In this document: positions 19,414 through 31,189 of the stretch, piece by piece
How positions within the stretch are numbered: the first letter of the stretch is position 1
Layout: each line of letters starts with the position of its first letter
Assembly (NCBI GenBank): GCA_037127255.1
Contig: JBANSL010000009.1
Coordinates: forward strand, 16,132,475-16,196,474
Direction: 5' to 3'
Source: Persicaria tinctoria
Lineage: Eukaryota; Streptophyta; Magnoliopsida; Caryophyllales; Polygonaceae
Length of the DNA stretch: 64,000 bases
Program-made: the position numbers and the translations under genes
Notes under the pieces: generated by a model
Database searches by the model: none
Told to the model about the DNA's origin: nothing
What the model saw: the letters and a program-made list of their open reading frames with translations, nothing else

Positions 19414-21714
19414 TGTTGTGAGTAGAATCTGCCATGTTTTACAGTAACTTTTATATCGATTTCTGTATACATTGCATTCATTTGGGCTTAGATAGTACAG
19501 AACCTATGTAGTTTATGTTTATTCGCCAAATTATGGAATCTACACCAGTTCCTGTTTAAATCGCAGAATTCGAGGCGTTTTACAGCAATTCTACAGAAGG
19601 TCGGAAAAGCTCGGAAAACCACTACAGAAGCCCAAGGTCAAAGCAGCAACAGAACCAGTCGAATCGAGCCGAGGAACCAGACTACTCGATCTCGAGTAGG
19701 CCTTACTCGATCTAGACGAGCGTAGCCGAGCAACCTTAGTCGACAGAGCCTGATCGAGAAAGCCAGACCAACCCAGCTCCGGAGGTTACTCGATCTCGAC
19801 AAGCCCTAGTCGAGATCGATGAAGACCAGACACCACACCCGGAGTCGAGAAGAGGACTGATCGAGAAGCCGAGGACAAGGACAACCCTACTCGATCTCGA
19901 CAAAGCCTTGTCGAGATCGACAAGCGCCACCAAGCCTGTCCGAGTCCATGCCGAGGAGCTCTAGTCGATACCATCAGAGAACCATCCTCGACCAACCCTA
20001 CTCGATCTCGACGAACCTTAGTCGAGATCGACGAGTCCCTGAGTCCAGATCCGAGCTTGCCGAGTAGAGCCAACCGAGGAGACCTTGTCGATGACCCATC
20101 CCTACTCGAGGTTGACTAGGGCTACTCGAGGTCGACGAGCGTCAGGAGCCAAGTCCGAGCCACACCGAGCAGAGCTAGCCGGGAAGTCCAGTCGACGAAC
20201 CCTACTCGAGGTCGACGAAGCCTTGTCTAGGTCGAGTAGACCAGATCCCAGAAACGTGTCGACGAAGACCTGTCCGAGTAGACTTGAGATTCCTTGGGGC
20301 CGAAGGAGGAAGATTCTATCCAAATCCATCAATTCTATCATCATGGAAGGAAGATTCTATCCAAATCCAGATCCCAGAAACATCATGAAGACTTACCCTA
20401 TTTAGTTTTATCTTTTCCTTTTAGATTTATTTCCATTATGACATTTATTTATCTTTTAAAGCTTTAGATATAATTTTAGATAGAGATAGAAGATTTCTAT
20501 CCTTGATTAGCGAGGGTGAGAAGCCTATAAATAAGGCCCTAGGGGCTCAGTTTTATTCATTCCAATTCACACACAATTCAATTCCAGTAGAGTAGTTTAG
20601 GGGTTCTAAGGTTTTTAGGGTTTTGTCTTTCTACGAAAGGTTATTGCCGAGATTGTAAAGGTTTTTGAATTTAGTTAATGCAAGTTAGTTCCTTTTATAC
20701 ATCAATGTATGTTATTGCGATGAGGCGTGAGTAGTCCACCCACTTCTGGGGCTGGGGTGAGCCCGACGGTGGCCATGTGAGGTGATGCGATAAAGGTCAG
20801 ATCTTTTTGTGCAATTCATCTTCTATCCCTATGAGCATGATTCTTTTGCGAGAGTTGAAGGTGATCCTTGTTTGTACTATTGAAGCGAAAGTGATCTTAA
20901 TGCAACTTGGATTAATTATGTGAAAAAGGGTTAGTAACAATTAGGGTTTATGCGAAAGCCTCTATTTGCCTATTTGTTAATGACGAAAGTTATTTGATGG
21001 AAAGCATGATCTTTTGTGCCTTTATGTGTTACTTTGCATTATTATCGTTGTGGTGTTGATACCCTGGCTTTGGAAGTCTTTTAGCATATTGAATTTATTT
21101 CTGTCAAAAATCTGAGTTTTGGTTCGAAATCTGCAAATTTAAGTTTCTGTTCCTTGTCGACATAGAGGAGACCTTTGTCGATCTAGAGTAAGCCGTGGTC
21201 GAGATCGAGTAGGACTTGGTGTTAGTCGAGTTGATTTTCTTCTGTTCTTGTCGATTTTCAGTTTCTGTTTTGCATGCTCTTGTCGATCTCGAGTAGAGGT
21301 TGTCGAGATCGAGTTGCCCTTGCCGGGTTTGCCTGTCTGCTGTGATTTTCAGTTTCTGTTGTCGACTGCTGTGGTCGATCTCGAGTAGCTGTTTGTCGAG
21401 ATCGACGAGCCTCTGCCTTTGCTTTGCTTTTTAGTTTCTGCTTTGCTTTGTCTTTTCTGTTTTGCTTTGTTCTTTGCTTTTGTTTTTCTGCTTTTATTTC
21501 TGTTTCTTTCCTTGTTTCTGTGTTTCTGTCTTTCTGCTGCTTTGCATATGAGAATTTATAGCTACCTGAGAACTTCTGAAGTCCTTCCTCGTGGATTCGA
21601 TCCTGACTTTTCTCTTACTACAACGGGAGGAAGTCTTGTATTTATTTGTTGAGACAGGGAAGTCAGTCTGAACTTTATATTTATTTCATACTTGACCATC
21701 CTCCTGCAACAACA
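19414..21714 (+). repeat. Element B 3' LTR
   Basis: A 2301-bp uninterrupted copy, TGTTGTGAG...CAACAACA, followed by the TSD CCTAG. It carries about 17 TCGAnnTCGA motifs (19686-20240 and 21178-21405). Around 20300-20385 it has a local mosaic: GAAGATTCTATCCAAATCC and AGATCCCAGAAAC, each present earlier, are re-copied at 20350-20381 where the 5' LTR has a shorter sequence. Confidence 0.9.
20526..20533 (+). promoter_or_regulatory. Element B 3' LTR TATA box
   Basis: TATAAATA, same context as in the 5' LTR. Confidence 0.65.
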
Positions 21715-21719
21715 CCTAG

Positions 21720-22627
<908 letters not shown>

Positions 22628-24106
22628 TCAAACTCCCGTTGCGCCACCACCGATCTCCATCGCCACCTCCATCCTCCATTTTCGTTGAAGCCAGCAGCAA
22701 GGTGGGCACCTTCACACCCTCCCCGACGTCCAAAGAGGCAGCCAAGCCGCCTGGAGCAGCCATCTCGAGCCGTCGCCAAGTCCATTCACGAGCTCTTCCC
22801 CTGATTCCGCCCTTCCGAGGTCGGTAAGCTCCGACCTCTCATTCTATTCGAAATCCCATTAAAGAACCCTCCTTTGACCGTTATTTACTCTCCTAGGTCG
22901 AATCCGAGGTTCCTCCATCTCCGACGCAGCGAATCGAGTCTCCGGCGAGCTCCGACAGAGCTCCGACATCCGCGAACCCCTCGGTGAGCTTCGCTCGTTT
23001 CGGTCCTTGCCTTCGATCCTTTGTTTAACATTATTAGGGGTTGGGAATTGAGGGTTGAAGAGGATGAGAGGGTGGCCGGAGCCCCGCCCTTGCCGGCGAG
23101 CAGCGCTCCCCTCCCTTTTCTTTTCCTCCATTTTCGAGCGCGGGGATGTCGGAGGTAGTTGATGATGAACAGTAAAATGGTCCGGTTTTAGTTTTGTTTT
23201 AAAATGGGTCTGGTTCAGTGATTTAATTAATAAACCGGTTCGGTTCACTTTTAAAAAGAATTGGGTTTTGGGTTTTAAGGGGCTGATTTTTTATTACATA
23301 AAAATAGTTGGGGTTTTTGTAAGGATTGGGAAATGGCTTGTGAAAGTATTTAATAAATGGTAATAAAAAAAAATATAATAGTATTTTAGGATTTAAAAGA
23401 TCAAATATTAATTTTGGAGATTGTATAAAAGGTTGAAAAGTGATTTAATAAATAAATTAAAAAAGGAATTTAGCGAGTATTTTCAAGGGGTCAGAACCCT
23501 TAACTGTTTAATTCGGATTTGAAGCTAACTTGGGAATAAGACGATGATTAATAGTGGGATATTGTGGTGAATTTCATAAGAGATTAAATGTTTGATATTT
23601 ATGATGATGATATAATATGGAAAGTATAAGTATGATTTATATAGGGAGTATATTTTTTTTAAACTGATGAGTTGACAAGTTATGATGAATGGTATGAGAC
23701 AAGAGATGGTTGATCGTGATAAATTGAAAGTATGATTGATGCAAGCTTACTTATCTATCGGCTAACTTGAGTGAGTAAAATATGTGTTCAGTATGACTAT
23801 AGAAGTATACTTACTATATTCTCGTTATGTGATTAGGTGATATTATGTGATCGTGACACTGGTTGTATCGTTTTCAGAACTTTCGCCCTTTGCATGATAA
23901 AGGTTTTCGCGCGTTGTAGACTTAGGACAGGTACATGGGTTTACCCCGGGGTCTCCAACGGACCTTCCGGTTTTGGGTGCGAAATCCCACTTTAAACTGC
24001 GCATCTTCGATTTCAAACCTTCAACCTGTACTCGGGGCGCAAGATCCCAACGAGGGGTTTCATCCCTCGAAACGTAACTCCGGAATCATAATCCTGGGCC
24101 GTTACA
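22628..24106 (+). repeat. Element A 3' LTR, with two deletions
   Basis: Aligns with the 5' LTR from about 1424, so the first ~490 bp and the PPT are missing, joined at a CTCCC shared by both sides. A second deletion of about 740 bp (corresponding to 2650-3392) lies near 23858, joined at GTGAC/GGCAC. It ends GGGCCGTTACA, followed by the TSD CCCTT. Confidence 0.85.
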
Positions 24107-24440
24107 CCCTTATTAAAACTTGAATTTTTCAAGTTGAGTTGAAGAAGCAGATCTCTTGCACCCTGCAACTGCCGAACAAGACTGATAGCTATGTCACTTT
24201 CAAGGTCGGTTTTCTTTCGAAATCTAGTCGTTTTTCTATTTCTTGTTTTCAATTTCCCAGTTTTTGATTCTATTCGCATTATTCTTTAATTTTAGTTAAA
24301 CCATCTGTTTAATTGATTTTAAATCTAGAATGGAATTGCAATTTGGTCTGTTTGTTAGCTGAAGACGACGAATCCTAAAAAGTATTGTGTAAGACCTAAC
24401 ACTGGAATTGTGTTGCCCTGCTCTTCCTGTAATGTCTTAG
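24107..24440 (+). pseudogene. VAP27-like (MSP domain) gene fragment
   Basis: Two exon-like blocks separated by an intron. The first (to 24204, donor GT at 24205) encodes LKKQISCTLQLPNKTDSYVTFK after a frame disturbance near 24130. The second (24359-24440, preceded by TTAG) encodes LKTTNPKKYCVRPNTGIVLP. These match the conserved core of plant VAP27/VAMP-associated proteins, which tether the ER to other membranes through FFAT-motif partners. The protein's start and most of its length are absent, and element A is inserted exactly at its left edge. It is a fragment, not a gene. Confidence 0.75.
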
Positions 24441-24576
24441 GTGAGATTCTCTGTTTCCACCTTCATTGAATTTCTCCCTCTCTTACCAATTTGTCTTCCC
24501 CAATATGTTTATAATGGATAGGCAAAATATCATCAAAAACATATGACCCTAGCTTCCCGAATTGTAAGCAGTGTAG

Positions 24577-25104
24577 CTTAAACTTTTTGTAACCAACAAG
24601 CCATCTACATTTTAAGGTAAATGGATTCCAACTAGCGCATGTAAAAAGATTACTTATCTAAATGTTGTTGCTGATGAAATGATATCATTACTACAGCTAA
24701 AAAAGGTGTAAATATGAATCTACACTGCAGCTGAATGGAAGGATGTTGAGGAAGATGCACTGCATCTATAAAATCAATTACTAGCTGGAAAAGCAACCAA
24801 ATTCATTTCTGTAATTTCCTTGTTATGACTGACTCCTTTCCCTCACTCTCCACTACATACTCTACCAAGTGAATACTACTCACTGAATTAGCATTTCGTG
24901 TTCTACATAATATAATATAGTGTTCGCATATATCTTTAAACATGGTGGTATGAGTCATATGATATGATGAAGATTAAAGAAAGACTGCCCACCCAGAGAT
25001 CCAATAAGGAGTTAAGGAATTGAATCTAATTTCCAAACAAAAGGTTTGGTTTCTTTATGTGCACCATAAAATTTATATGACTTGTTGGTTACAAAAAGTT
25101 TAAG
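24577..25104. mobile_element. Small foldback/MITE-like insertion with 24-bp inverted ends
   Basis: CTTAAACTTTTTGTAACCAA at 24577 is the start of a perfect 24-bp inverted repeat ending at 25104. The 528-bp interval has no coding capacity. I see no clear target duplication, so it could instead be an inverted duplication of intron sequence. Confidence 0.5.
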
Positions 25105-25129
25105 TTAATTTTTGGAGCTTTGGATGCAG

Positions 25130-25446
25130 GATACATTCATTCGCGCTAAAAGACAGGTTCAGGAATTGCAAAACCAAGGTAATCATGCAATATTAGATGA
25201 ACTAGTTAGTTTTGTTCTAGATTCCTGGTCTACTTCAAGATCCATATTGTACCTCTTTCATGTCTTGCACCAAATGTCTCTGTTTGTTTCCTCTTTTCAT
25301 CCAATTGGGATTGTTTCTTGTTGCATGAACTTGTAATATGGTTGTTGTTCATACAAAAACTGTGTAGATTATGACTTTGGTGGTGTGAATTTCATAGCTT
25401 GATGAGAGAATGCATGAACAGAAAAATGAACTCAAGTACTTTGAAG
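25130..25446 (+). pseudogene. Two coiled-coil exons of an unidentified gene
   Basis: Two 49-bp blocks with good splice signals: 25130-25178 (after GCAG, before GTAATC), encoding DTFIRAKRQVQELQNQ, and 25398-25446 (after ATAG, before GTGAGT), encoding LDERMHEQKNELKYFE. Both are charged and helical. I cannot name the source gene. Their equal length and plus orientation match the neighbouring fragments. Confidence 0.5.
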
Positions 25447-25534
25447 GTGAGTACGACAAATGAAAAATTGGAACTTTAGTTCATCTAATATTGCCTGCTG
25501 GGACCTTAATCTCATCCTTCAATTCCCCTCTCAG

Positions 25535-25672
25535 GACACAGTTTATGATGCCTTTGCTCTTACCTGTGGGCATATCTTCTCCTACATTTGTGCTTGCTCG
25601 GCGACATCTGTGGCTGTTGTGGATGGACTGAAGGCAGCGAGTCCTCGCAAGAATTGCCCTATGTGTCGTGAG
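25535..25672 (+). pseudogene. NLA/BAH1-like RING-finger exon fragment
   Basis: A 138-bp block (46 codons) between TCAG and GTATGT, encoding DTVYDAFALTCGHIF, YICACSATSVAVVDGLKAAS and NCPMCRE. This is the RING domain of the plant SPX-RING ubiquitin ligases NLA/BAH1, which control phosphate and nitrate transporters. One zinc ligand is lost: relatives have Cys after CGHIF or CGHIY and here it is Ser (CGHIFS). The first Cys pair and the SPX domain are not present nearby. It is a non-functional fragment. Confidence 0.75.
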
Positions 25673-26088
25673 GTATGTTTCATTCTAATCTGATTGAATC
25701 CAGTTTCCAGTTTCAGGTTATAGGATGTATACCTCTTATAATTTAATTTCGCTCAAGAAGGAAACTAATGAATTCTTAAAACTAGGATATTTATATTATT
25801 TTTAATTCACTCATGTAAGAAATTATACAAAACAAAGAATACCTTCTTTTCCAGGTGTGTACTGTTGAATTCTCACATACTGTTTAGCATCTAAACTTGT
25901 GAACATACTGATTTTTTGCTTTTTTGTGGTTAAATTAACCGATTGAATACCCTGAGATTGAGGACAATACTAAACTTTCTATAGGTTTTTTGGTTAAATT
26001 AACACATTGATCTTGTATTTTGTACTTATTAAATCCGGCACAGTTCTTCCATAACTAAGGTTCTTGGGTTATTATTTTCTACCTACAG

Positions 26089-26489
26089 AAAGTTGAAAGC
26101 TATGACAAGAGTTTCAAATACCTTCTATTTTATGCTGAGCCATATGAGATCATTGCGTTCAAGGTGGATGTTCTTTTTCTGGATTATTGTTGTATTCTAC
26201 TGTTGGTTGTTGCAAAGACTGTTTATTCACTAAAATGGAATCGTTTTATCAGTTTCCTAGCATTGAAATTGATAAATCAACGCCAAAGTTCTTTTCACAT
26301 TGGGATCCCGACTCCAAAATGTTCATGGATTGTCTCTTTTTCTTGTTTCGTGATTTATGGTTTTAAAAAAGATAACCAGAACATTCATCTAATTTGCTGA
26401 GTATGCTTGAATTGGATGTGCAGCTGTAGTTATATTTCAAGGTCAAGCCACCGGAAGCTTTGCCAGATGTGGGCTCGATTCGTCTAATT
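26089..26489 (+). pseudogene. SF3A2-like (splicing factor 3a subunit 2) gene fragment
   Basis: Three consecutive exon blocks with introns. 26089-26163 encodes SYDKSFKYLLFYAEPYEIIA. 26253 to about 26331 encodes FPSIEIDKSTPKFFSHWDPD. From 26424 it encodes a stop and then LYFKVKPPEA. The order and sequence match the conserved C-terminal part of SF3A2/Prp11, a U2 snRNP protein. The TAG at 26427-26429 replaces the glutamine expected in LQLYF, and the zinc-finger N-terminus is absent. It is a relic. Confidence 0.8.
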
Positions 26490-26649
26490 TATCATTGCTC
26501 TCACTTCATCTCAGGCCCTACTTGCTGTCAGATTCACATGGGTCAACCCCATCTACACTTAGCCAGATGTGGGCGATTCGTAGTATTCTCATTTTGCAGT
26601 TTCATCTGTTCCGGGCTAAGAGTTGCCTGGTAAATGCTTCATGGTTATT

Positions 26650-26960
26650 TTTTATGCTTTCCATTACTCTTAAGATCTCCCAAGGCACGTTTGCATTGTC
26701 TTGAGTAGCCTTGATAGCTTCCGCGTTATTGCCCTCGATATAATGATCTTCTGCCAACGTAACCTTTGCTTCTGGCTAGCTCTAGTAATGCGAGCATGGC
26801 TAAGGGCTCAATGTGGATTACGGATCCCTTAGCAAAACTTTGCTTTTGAAAATTCCGACAACGTGACCATTTCAGTCTCTGACAATACCCCCAATACTGC
26901 AATCCCCATTCATTGCAACCGATCCATCTACATTGATTTAAGAGATATCTGATAAAATTG
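26650..26960 (-). pseudogene. RNase H-like (RVT_3 type) domain relic
   Basis: On the minus strand two frames together give NVDGSVAMNGDCSIGGIVRD, NGHVVGIFKSKVL, HIEPLAMLALLELA and EGNNAEAIKATQDNANVPWE. This is the order of the RNase H-like domain found in plant non-LTR retrotransposons and derived RVT_3 proteins. A frame change and in-frame stops make it a relic. No RT domain is nearby. It faces opposite to the other fragments in this block. Confidence 0.6.
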
Positions 26961-27397
26961 GTTGAATCATGTGTCTTAAATTTATCACGTACCAAGGGTG
27001 GGTGGTGGGTTATCTTGATGTTAAAAAACAAGTGACAAATATTCAAATTTACTCAGTGGAATGACACGTACACGCTCACATTTTTCATTTGCAAACGGGA
27101 GAATGTATAATATATACAACTTCAATTACAAGAAAAACACAGTCCCCGCGTATATATATGTAAGTGCTTGTGATCAATATAACTGTGCTTTGATTGTTAA
27201 TGTTCATATATACAACTTACTATGGGTTGAACCTTAATGTAAAAAACACAAGTATTGCAATAGCAGTACTTGTGATCGCAAGCTTCACGCTATCGCCGCT
27301 TCTTGTCTTTGCCATTCCACCTGAAATATTGTAGGGCAAAAATGAGTATACATAATTAATCGATCGATCTCTATATATTCATTTGAATAAACGCACG
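26961..27397. other. Intergenic stretch, nothing firm
   Basis: AT-rich. A minus-strand TTTCAG followed by a short basic open end (near 27285-27325) might be the last exon of a gene fragment, but I cannot support it. AACGCACG at 27390-27397 is the left target copy of element E. Confidence 0.5.
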
Positions 27398-27450
27398 CAG
27401 GCACGGAACCAGGATTACAATCTTGGATAAGCTGAATTTGCATATAAATA

Positions 27451-28343
27451 TGTAGATCTAGGATATCTTGACTCACAGATCGGAGTCCAAGATCTTAGAC
27501 CCGAGAGCGCGAAGTCGAAAACAAGGAAGCGAGATAAAGGACACATGGATTTTTACGTGGTTCGGGAAGAATCCCTACGTCCACGGAGCCTCAGAAGAGG
27601 AGACTCGAGCTTATCCACTATATCAAAAAAAGCTTACAAGGTTTCGAGAACGACAAGGCTAGATCTAAGGCTTATACAGAGAATACAACAAAGAATCGCA
27701 AGTAACAAGAGATCTGGAGAGGAGAAGTAGTAGAGCTATGAAGAAACTCCCTGGATCTGGTGTCGGAGACCAGATCTACGCCTGGAAGATCATCGGAGAA
27801 GACGAACTGCGCCGGCCAAGAAGTACACGAGTGGAGTGTGGATCTTCGGAGATCAGATCGGAGGTCCCTTGAAGGGATGCGCCTCAGATCTGAGCTTGAA
27901 CGCCGGGAAGGAGCTCGGAGCACCACGGAAAACCCTAGCGCCGCTCTGTTCTCTCTCTCTCTTTCTCTTTTAGGTTTACCTGGAGCGTCGGCTGAAGAAA
28001 AATGAGCAACCCTAGAGGCATAACGCCTTTAAATAGGCGAGCTCAATGAACTAGGGCCAGCTTCAGCAAGTTGGAGCAAGCATTTGGGCCAGGTCCGAGT
28101 AATGGGCTTTTTAGGCCCAATTCGGATGCCCACTAACCATGTCACATATTTTAACTCTTCTACCATATATTATACATCACATATGATCACAAGTTTGGTT
28201 AAACTTGCAATTCTTACATGTGACATATATTATATAGGAGAGTATATAATATGTTAGTATAATCCATATTAAGCCCTTAATCTAACCTATGTCTATCACA
28301 AAACCCCTAAAGATCTAGAACCATGATTAAGGTTGACATTACA
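27451..28343 (-). repeat. Element D 3' LTR
   Basis: An 893-bp LTR, longer than the other because of a ~120-bp segment at about 27650-27768 absent from the 5' LTR. In element orientation CCTATTTAAAGG (near 28026-28037) is a TATA-like palindrome. The last codons of pol run into it from the interior. Confidence 0.9.
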
Positions 28344-31138
28344 ATTTGCCCTCCTAATCTAGGTTCTAAACTTTCATATGCTTGTTTCGACAATAGTGGA
28401 ATAAGCTCATGTCTGCAAAAGAGAAATTTGCTAGGGGGTACAACCTTTGTGCCGAAGTCAGCTGGATTTACATCTCCTTTGATCTTCTTGACGTCCATTT
28501 CGTTTGCAGCAACCATGTTCCTTACAAAGTGGAATCGCACATCGATATGTTTGGTGCGTTCGTGGTACATCGGATCCTTGCAGAGATATAAAGCACTCTG
28601 ACTGTCCTTGTGTAGAACAGGTTTTAAAGTTCTCTGAAGAACTTCCTTCAAGATCCCTTTTAGCCAGATAGCCTCTTTAGCAGCTTCTGTAGCAGTCATA
28701 TACTCAGCTTCCGTAGACGACAGAGCTACAACTGTCTGCTGGTGAGACTTCCATGAAATACAATTTCCAGCCCATGTATAATAATAGGCAGTGGTAGACT
28801 TACGATTATCTTTATTACTGGCGTAATCAGAATCAACAAATCCATGCAAATGATGTATAGAGCTATGCAAACCATAGTGTAAACACAGATTTTTTGTGCC
28901 AGAGAGATAATGAAGTAAGTATTTCATAGCAATCCAGTGGTCATTCCCAAGGTTAGACATAAAACGACTTAAAGCACTGATAGCGAAGGCTAGGTCAGGG
29001 CGGGTGCAAAGCATGGCATACATAACGGATCCTACTGCTACGTCGTAAGGGATCCTAGCCATTTCTTTTACCTCTTCAGGTTTGGTTGGGCAACTTTTCT
29101 TGGTGAGTTCTAGGTGCCCTCCTAAGGGTATGGAGGTAGGTTTAGAGGGGACCATATTGAATCTCTTCAAAACTTTTAACATATAGTCATCTTGAGATAA
29201 CCAAAGTTGTTTATTAGGTCGGTCTCTAATAATGTTTACGCCAAGGATCTTCTTGGGATTACCTAGATCTTTCATGTCGAAGTATTTCTTTAGATCCTTT
29301 TTAACACTATTAATGAGAATAATAGCACTACTTATGAGCAGAATATCATCAACATATAATAGCACATATAAAGGAGACTTAGAAGAAATATTCTTAAAGT
29401 AAAGACATGTATCATAACTGCTCCTATGAAACCCAAGTTTCCTAATCACACTGTCAAACTTAAGGTTCCATTGTCTAGGGGATTGTTTCAACCCATAGAT
29501 GGACCTTTTTAGTAGACATACGTGATCAGGTCGGCTTTTAGCAATGAAGCCTTTGGGTTGTTTCATATATATGGTTTCATCTAAAGTACCATGCAAGAAA
29601 GCAGTTTTAACATCCATCTGTTCTAATTCCCAATCAAACATAGCACACATAGAAAGCATAAGTCTCATGGTTTTATACTTAACTACGGGAGCAAAAATAT
29701 CATTATAGTCAATTCCCTCTATTTGGGAGAACCCTTTGGCTACTAATCTGGCTTTAAACCTAGGGGGATCATGCGGTTTAAGACCTTCCTTGAGCTTATA
29801 GATCCACTTGGAATCTATAAGCCGGGTTTTAGGAGGTCTAGGGACCAATGTCCAAGTCTGGTTGGAATACATTGACCCCATTTCTTCTTTCATAGCTTCT
29901 AACCATTGTTTAGCATGCTCACTTTTAATAGCAGATTCATATGAATTTGGAGTAGTGGGTTGTCTAACATGATCAGCAGTAAGGAAAGCATACTCTACAA
30001 TATAACTATACTTCTTATTAGGGATTATGGTCCTAGGTTCCCTGTCTCTAGTCAACTGATAATCATGCAAGCTAGGGAACTGAGATGCAGATGCTAATGC
30101 AGGTGCAGTAGAAGTAGATGCATGCAAATCAGAAGAATGGGGGGAGGAGAAAACAGAGGACTCCACTGGGGAGTCAATAGAGAGGCCATTTACATCACTT
30201 AAATCAGAAGTAGAGGGGAGAGAAGGAGAAGAAGTAGAAGGGAGAAGGTGAGAGTGAGACTTAGAGGAGGAGACCTCGTCCTCTTCAGCCGTAGCCTCGC
30301 CATCATGTCCTTCAATTTCTTTGTTCTTCTCTTCAATTGTTGCCCCTTGTAATGTAGAGGGTGATAACTTTGTTGCTGATCTGTAAACCTGACCAGTGTC
30401 GTATTCATCTTCATCAACTTGTGAGGAGGTGGATTCTTCTGGTATCCAACCATCAGCTTGGTCATTTGTACCTGCAAACTCAGAAAGTGTAGTTAGTTTT
30501 TCTTTCATAGGGAAAACAGTTTCATTGAATTTAACACTTCTAGTTGTGATCACCTTACAAGGTCTTGCTTGAAGCAAGAGAACGCTATAACCTTTGACAC
30601 CATCAGGGTATCCCAAAAGAATACCCTTGACAACCCTAGGTTGGAGCATACCATGTGAGATGTATGGGTAAGCTGCACAACCAAAGGGTTTAAGGTAGTC
30701 AAGCTTTGGTGTTTTTCCAGTCCATTTTTGTTGAGGAGTAAGGAATTTAATCACACTAGAAGGGGACCTATTTATTAAGTATGCAGCTGTCATGACAGCT
30801 TCTCCCCACAGGGTGTTTTTAAACCCAGAGGAGATGAGAATACATCTGGTTTTTTCTAATAGAGTCCTATTCATTCTTTCAGCTGTCCCAGTTTGTTGTG
30901 GGATGCTAGGGACAGTTAAGTGTCTTTTTATCCCTAATTGTTGGCAATAGTCATTAAATTCTTTATTGCATAATTCCAATCCATTATCAGTTTTAAAGCA
31001 TTTTAATTTGTGATCGGATTGGCTTTCAACCAAAGCTTTCCACCTTTTAAAGGCTTCAAAAGCTTGGTCTTTAGTTTTCAAGAGACTTACCCATACCTTG
31101 CGTGAGAAGTGATCTATAAAACTTATGAAATATCTCAT
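28307..31138 (-). pseudogene. Element D pol: integrase, RT and RNase H
   Basis: A 943-residue open frame. The integrase core has CFKTDNGLELCNKEF, where relatives have GGEF, and PQQTGTAERMNRTLLE with the catalytic Glu. RT contains WIYKLKEG, ARLVAKGFSQ, QMDVKTAFLHG, IYGLKQSPRQW and the catalytic LLYVDDILLIS. RNase H has GFVDSDYASNKDNRKST, VALSSTEAEYM and KHIDVRFHFVRN. The first Met is internal: the frame upstream is open back to a TAA at 31190-31192, where it joins the gag-protease part in the same frame. The last ~11 codons lie in the LTR. This is a nearly intact Copia pol apart from that stop. Confidence 0.9.
28344..28358 (-). promoter_or_regulatory. Element D polypurine tract
   Basis: On the minus strand ATTAGGAGGGCAAAT lies directly before the 3' LTR. 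Confidence 0.8.
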
Positions 31139-31189
31139 ACCACATGCAGTGGGGACTTGTGCAGGTCCCCATAAATCACAATGAACATA

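Larger units (their letters stand above)
8802..21714 (+). mobile_element. Element B: Athila-like Ty3 element lacking pol
   Basis: Boundaries are clear. The LTRs begin TGTTGTGAG and end CAACAACA, and they are flanked by a perfect 5-bp duplication CCTAG (8797-8801 and 21715-21719). The PBS TGGCGCCATTGCCGGGG is the Athila/Tat type. The interior has gag and protease with the Athila-style active site DLGAS, then only the C-terminal tail of integrase. RT, RNase H and the integrase core are missing, so the element must have depended on enzymes from elsewhere. It sits inside element A and has itself been hit by element C. Confidence 0.9.

Noticed and set aside
25112..25336. A 74-residue open frame as an intact small gene
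   Set aside because: Only 49 bp of it looks exonic, with splice sites at both sides; the rest is intron read-through.
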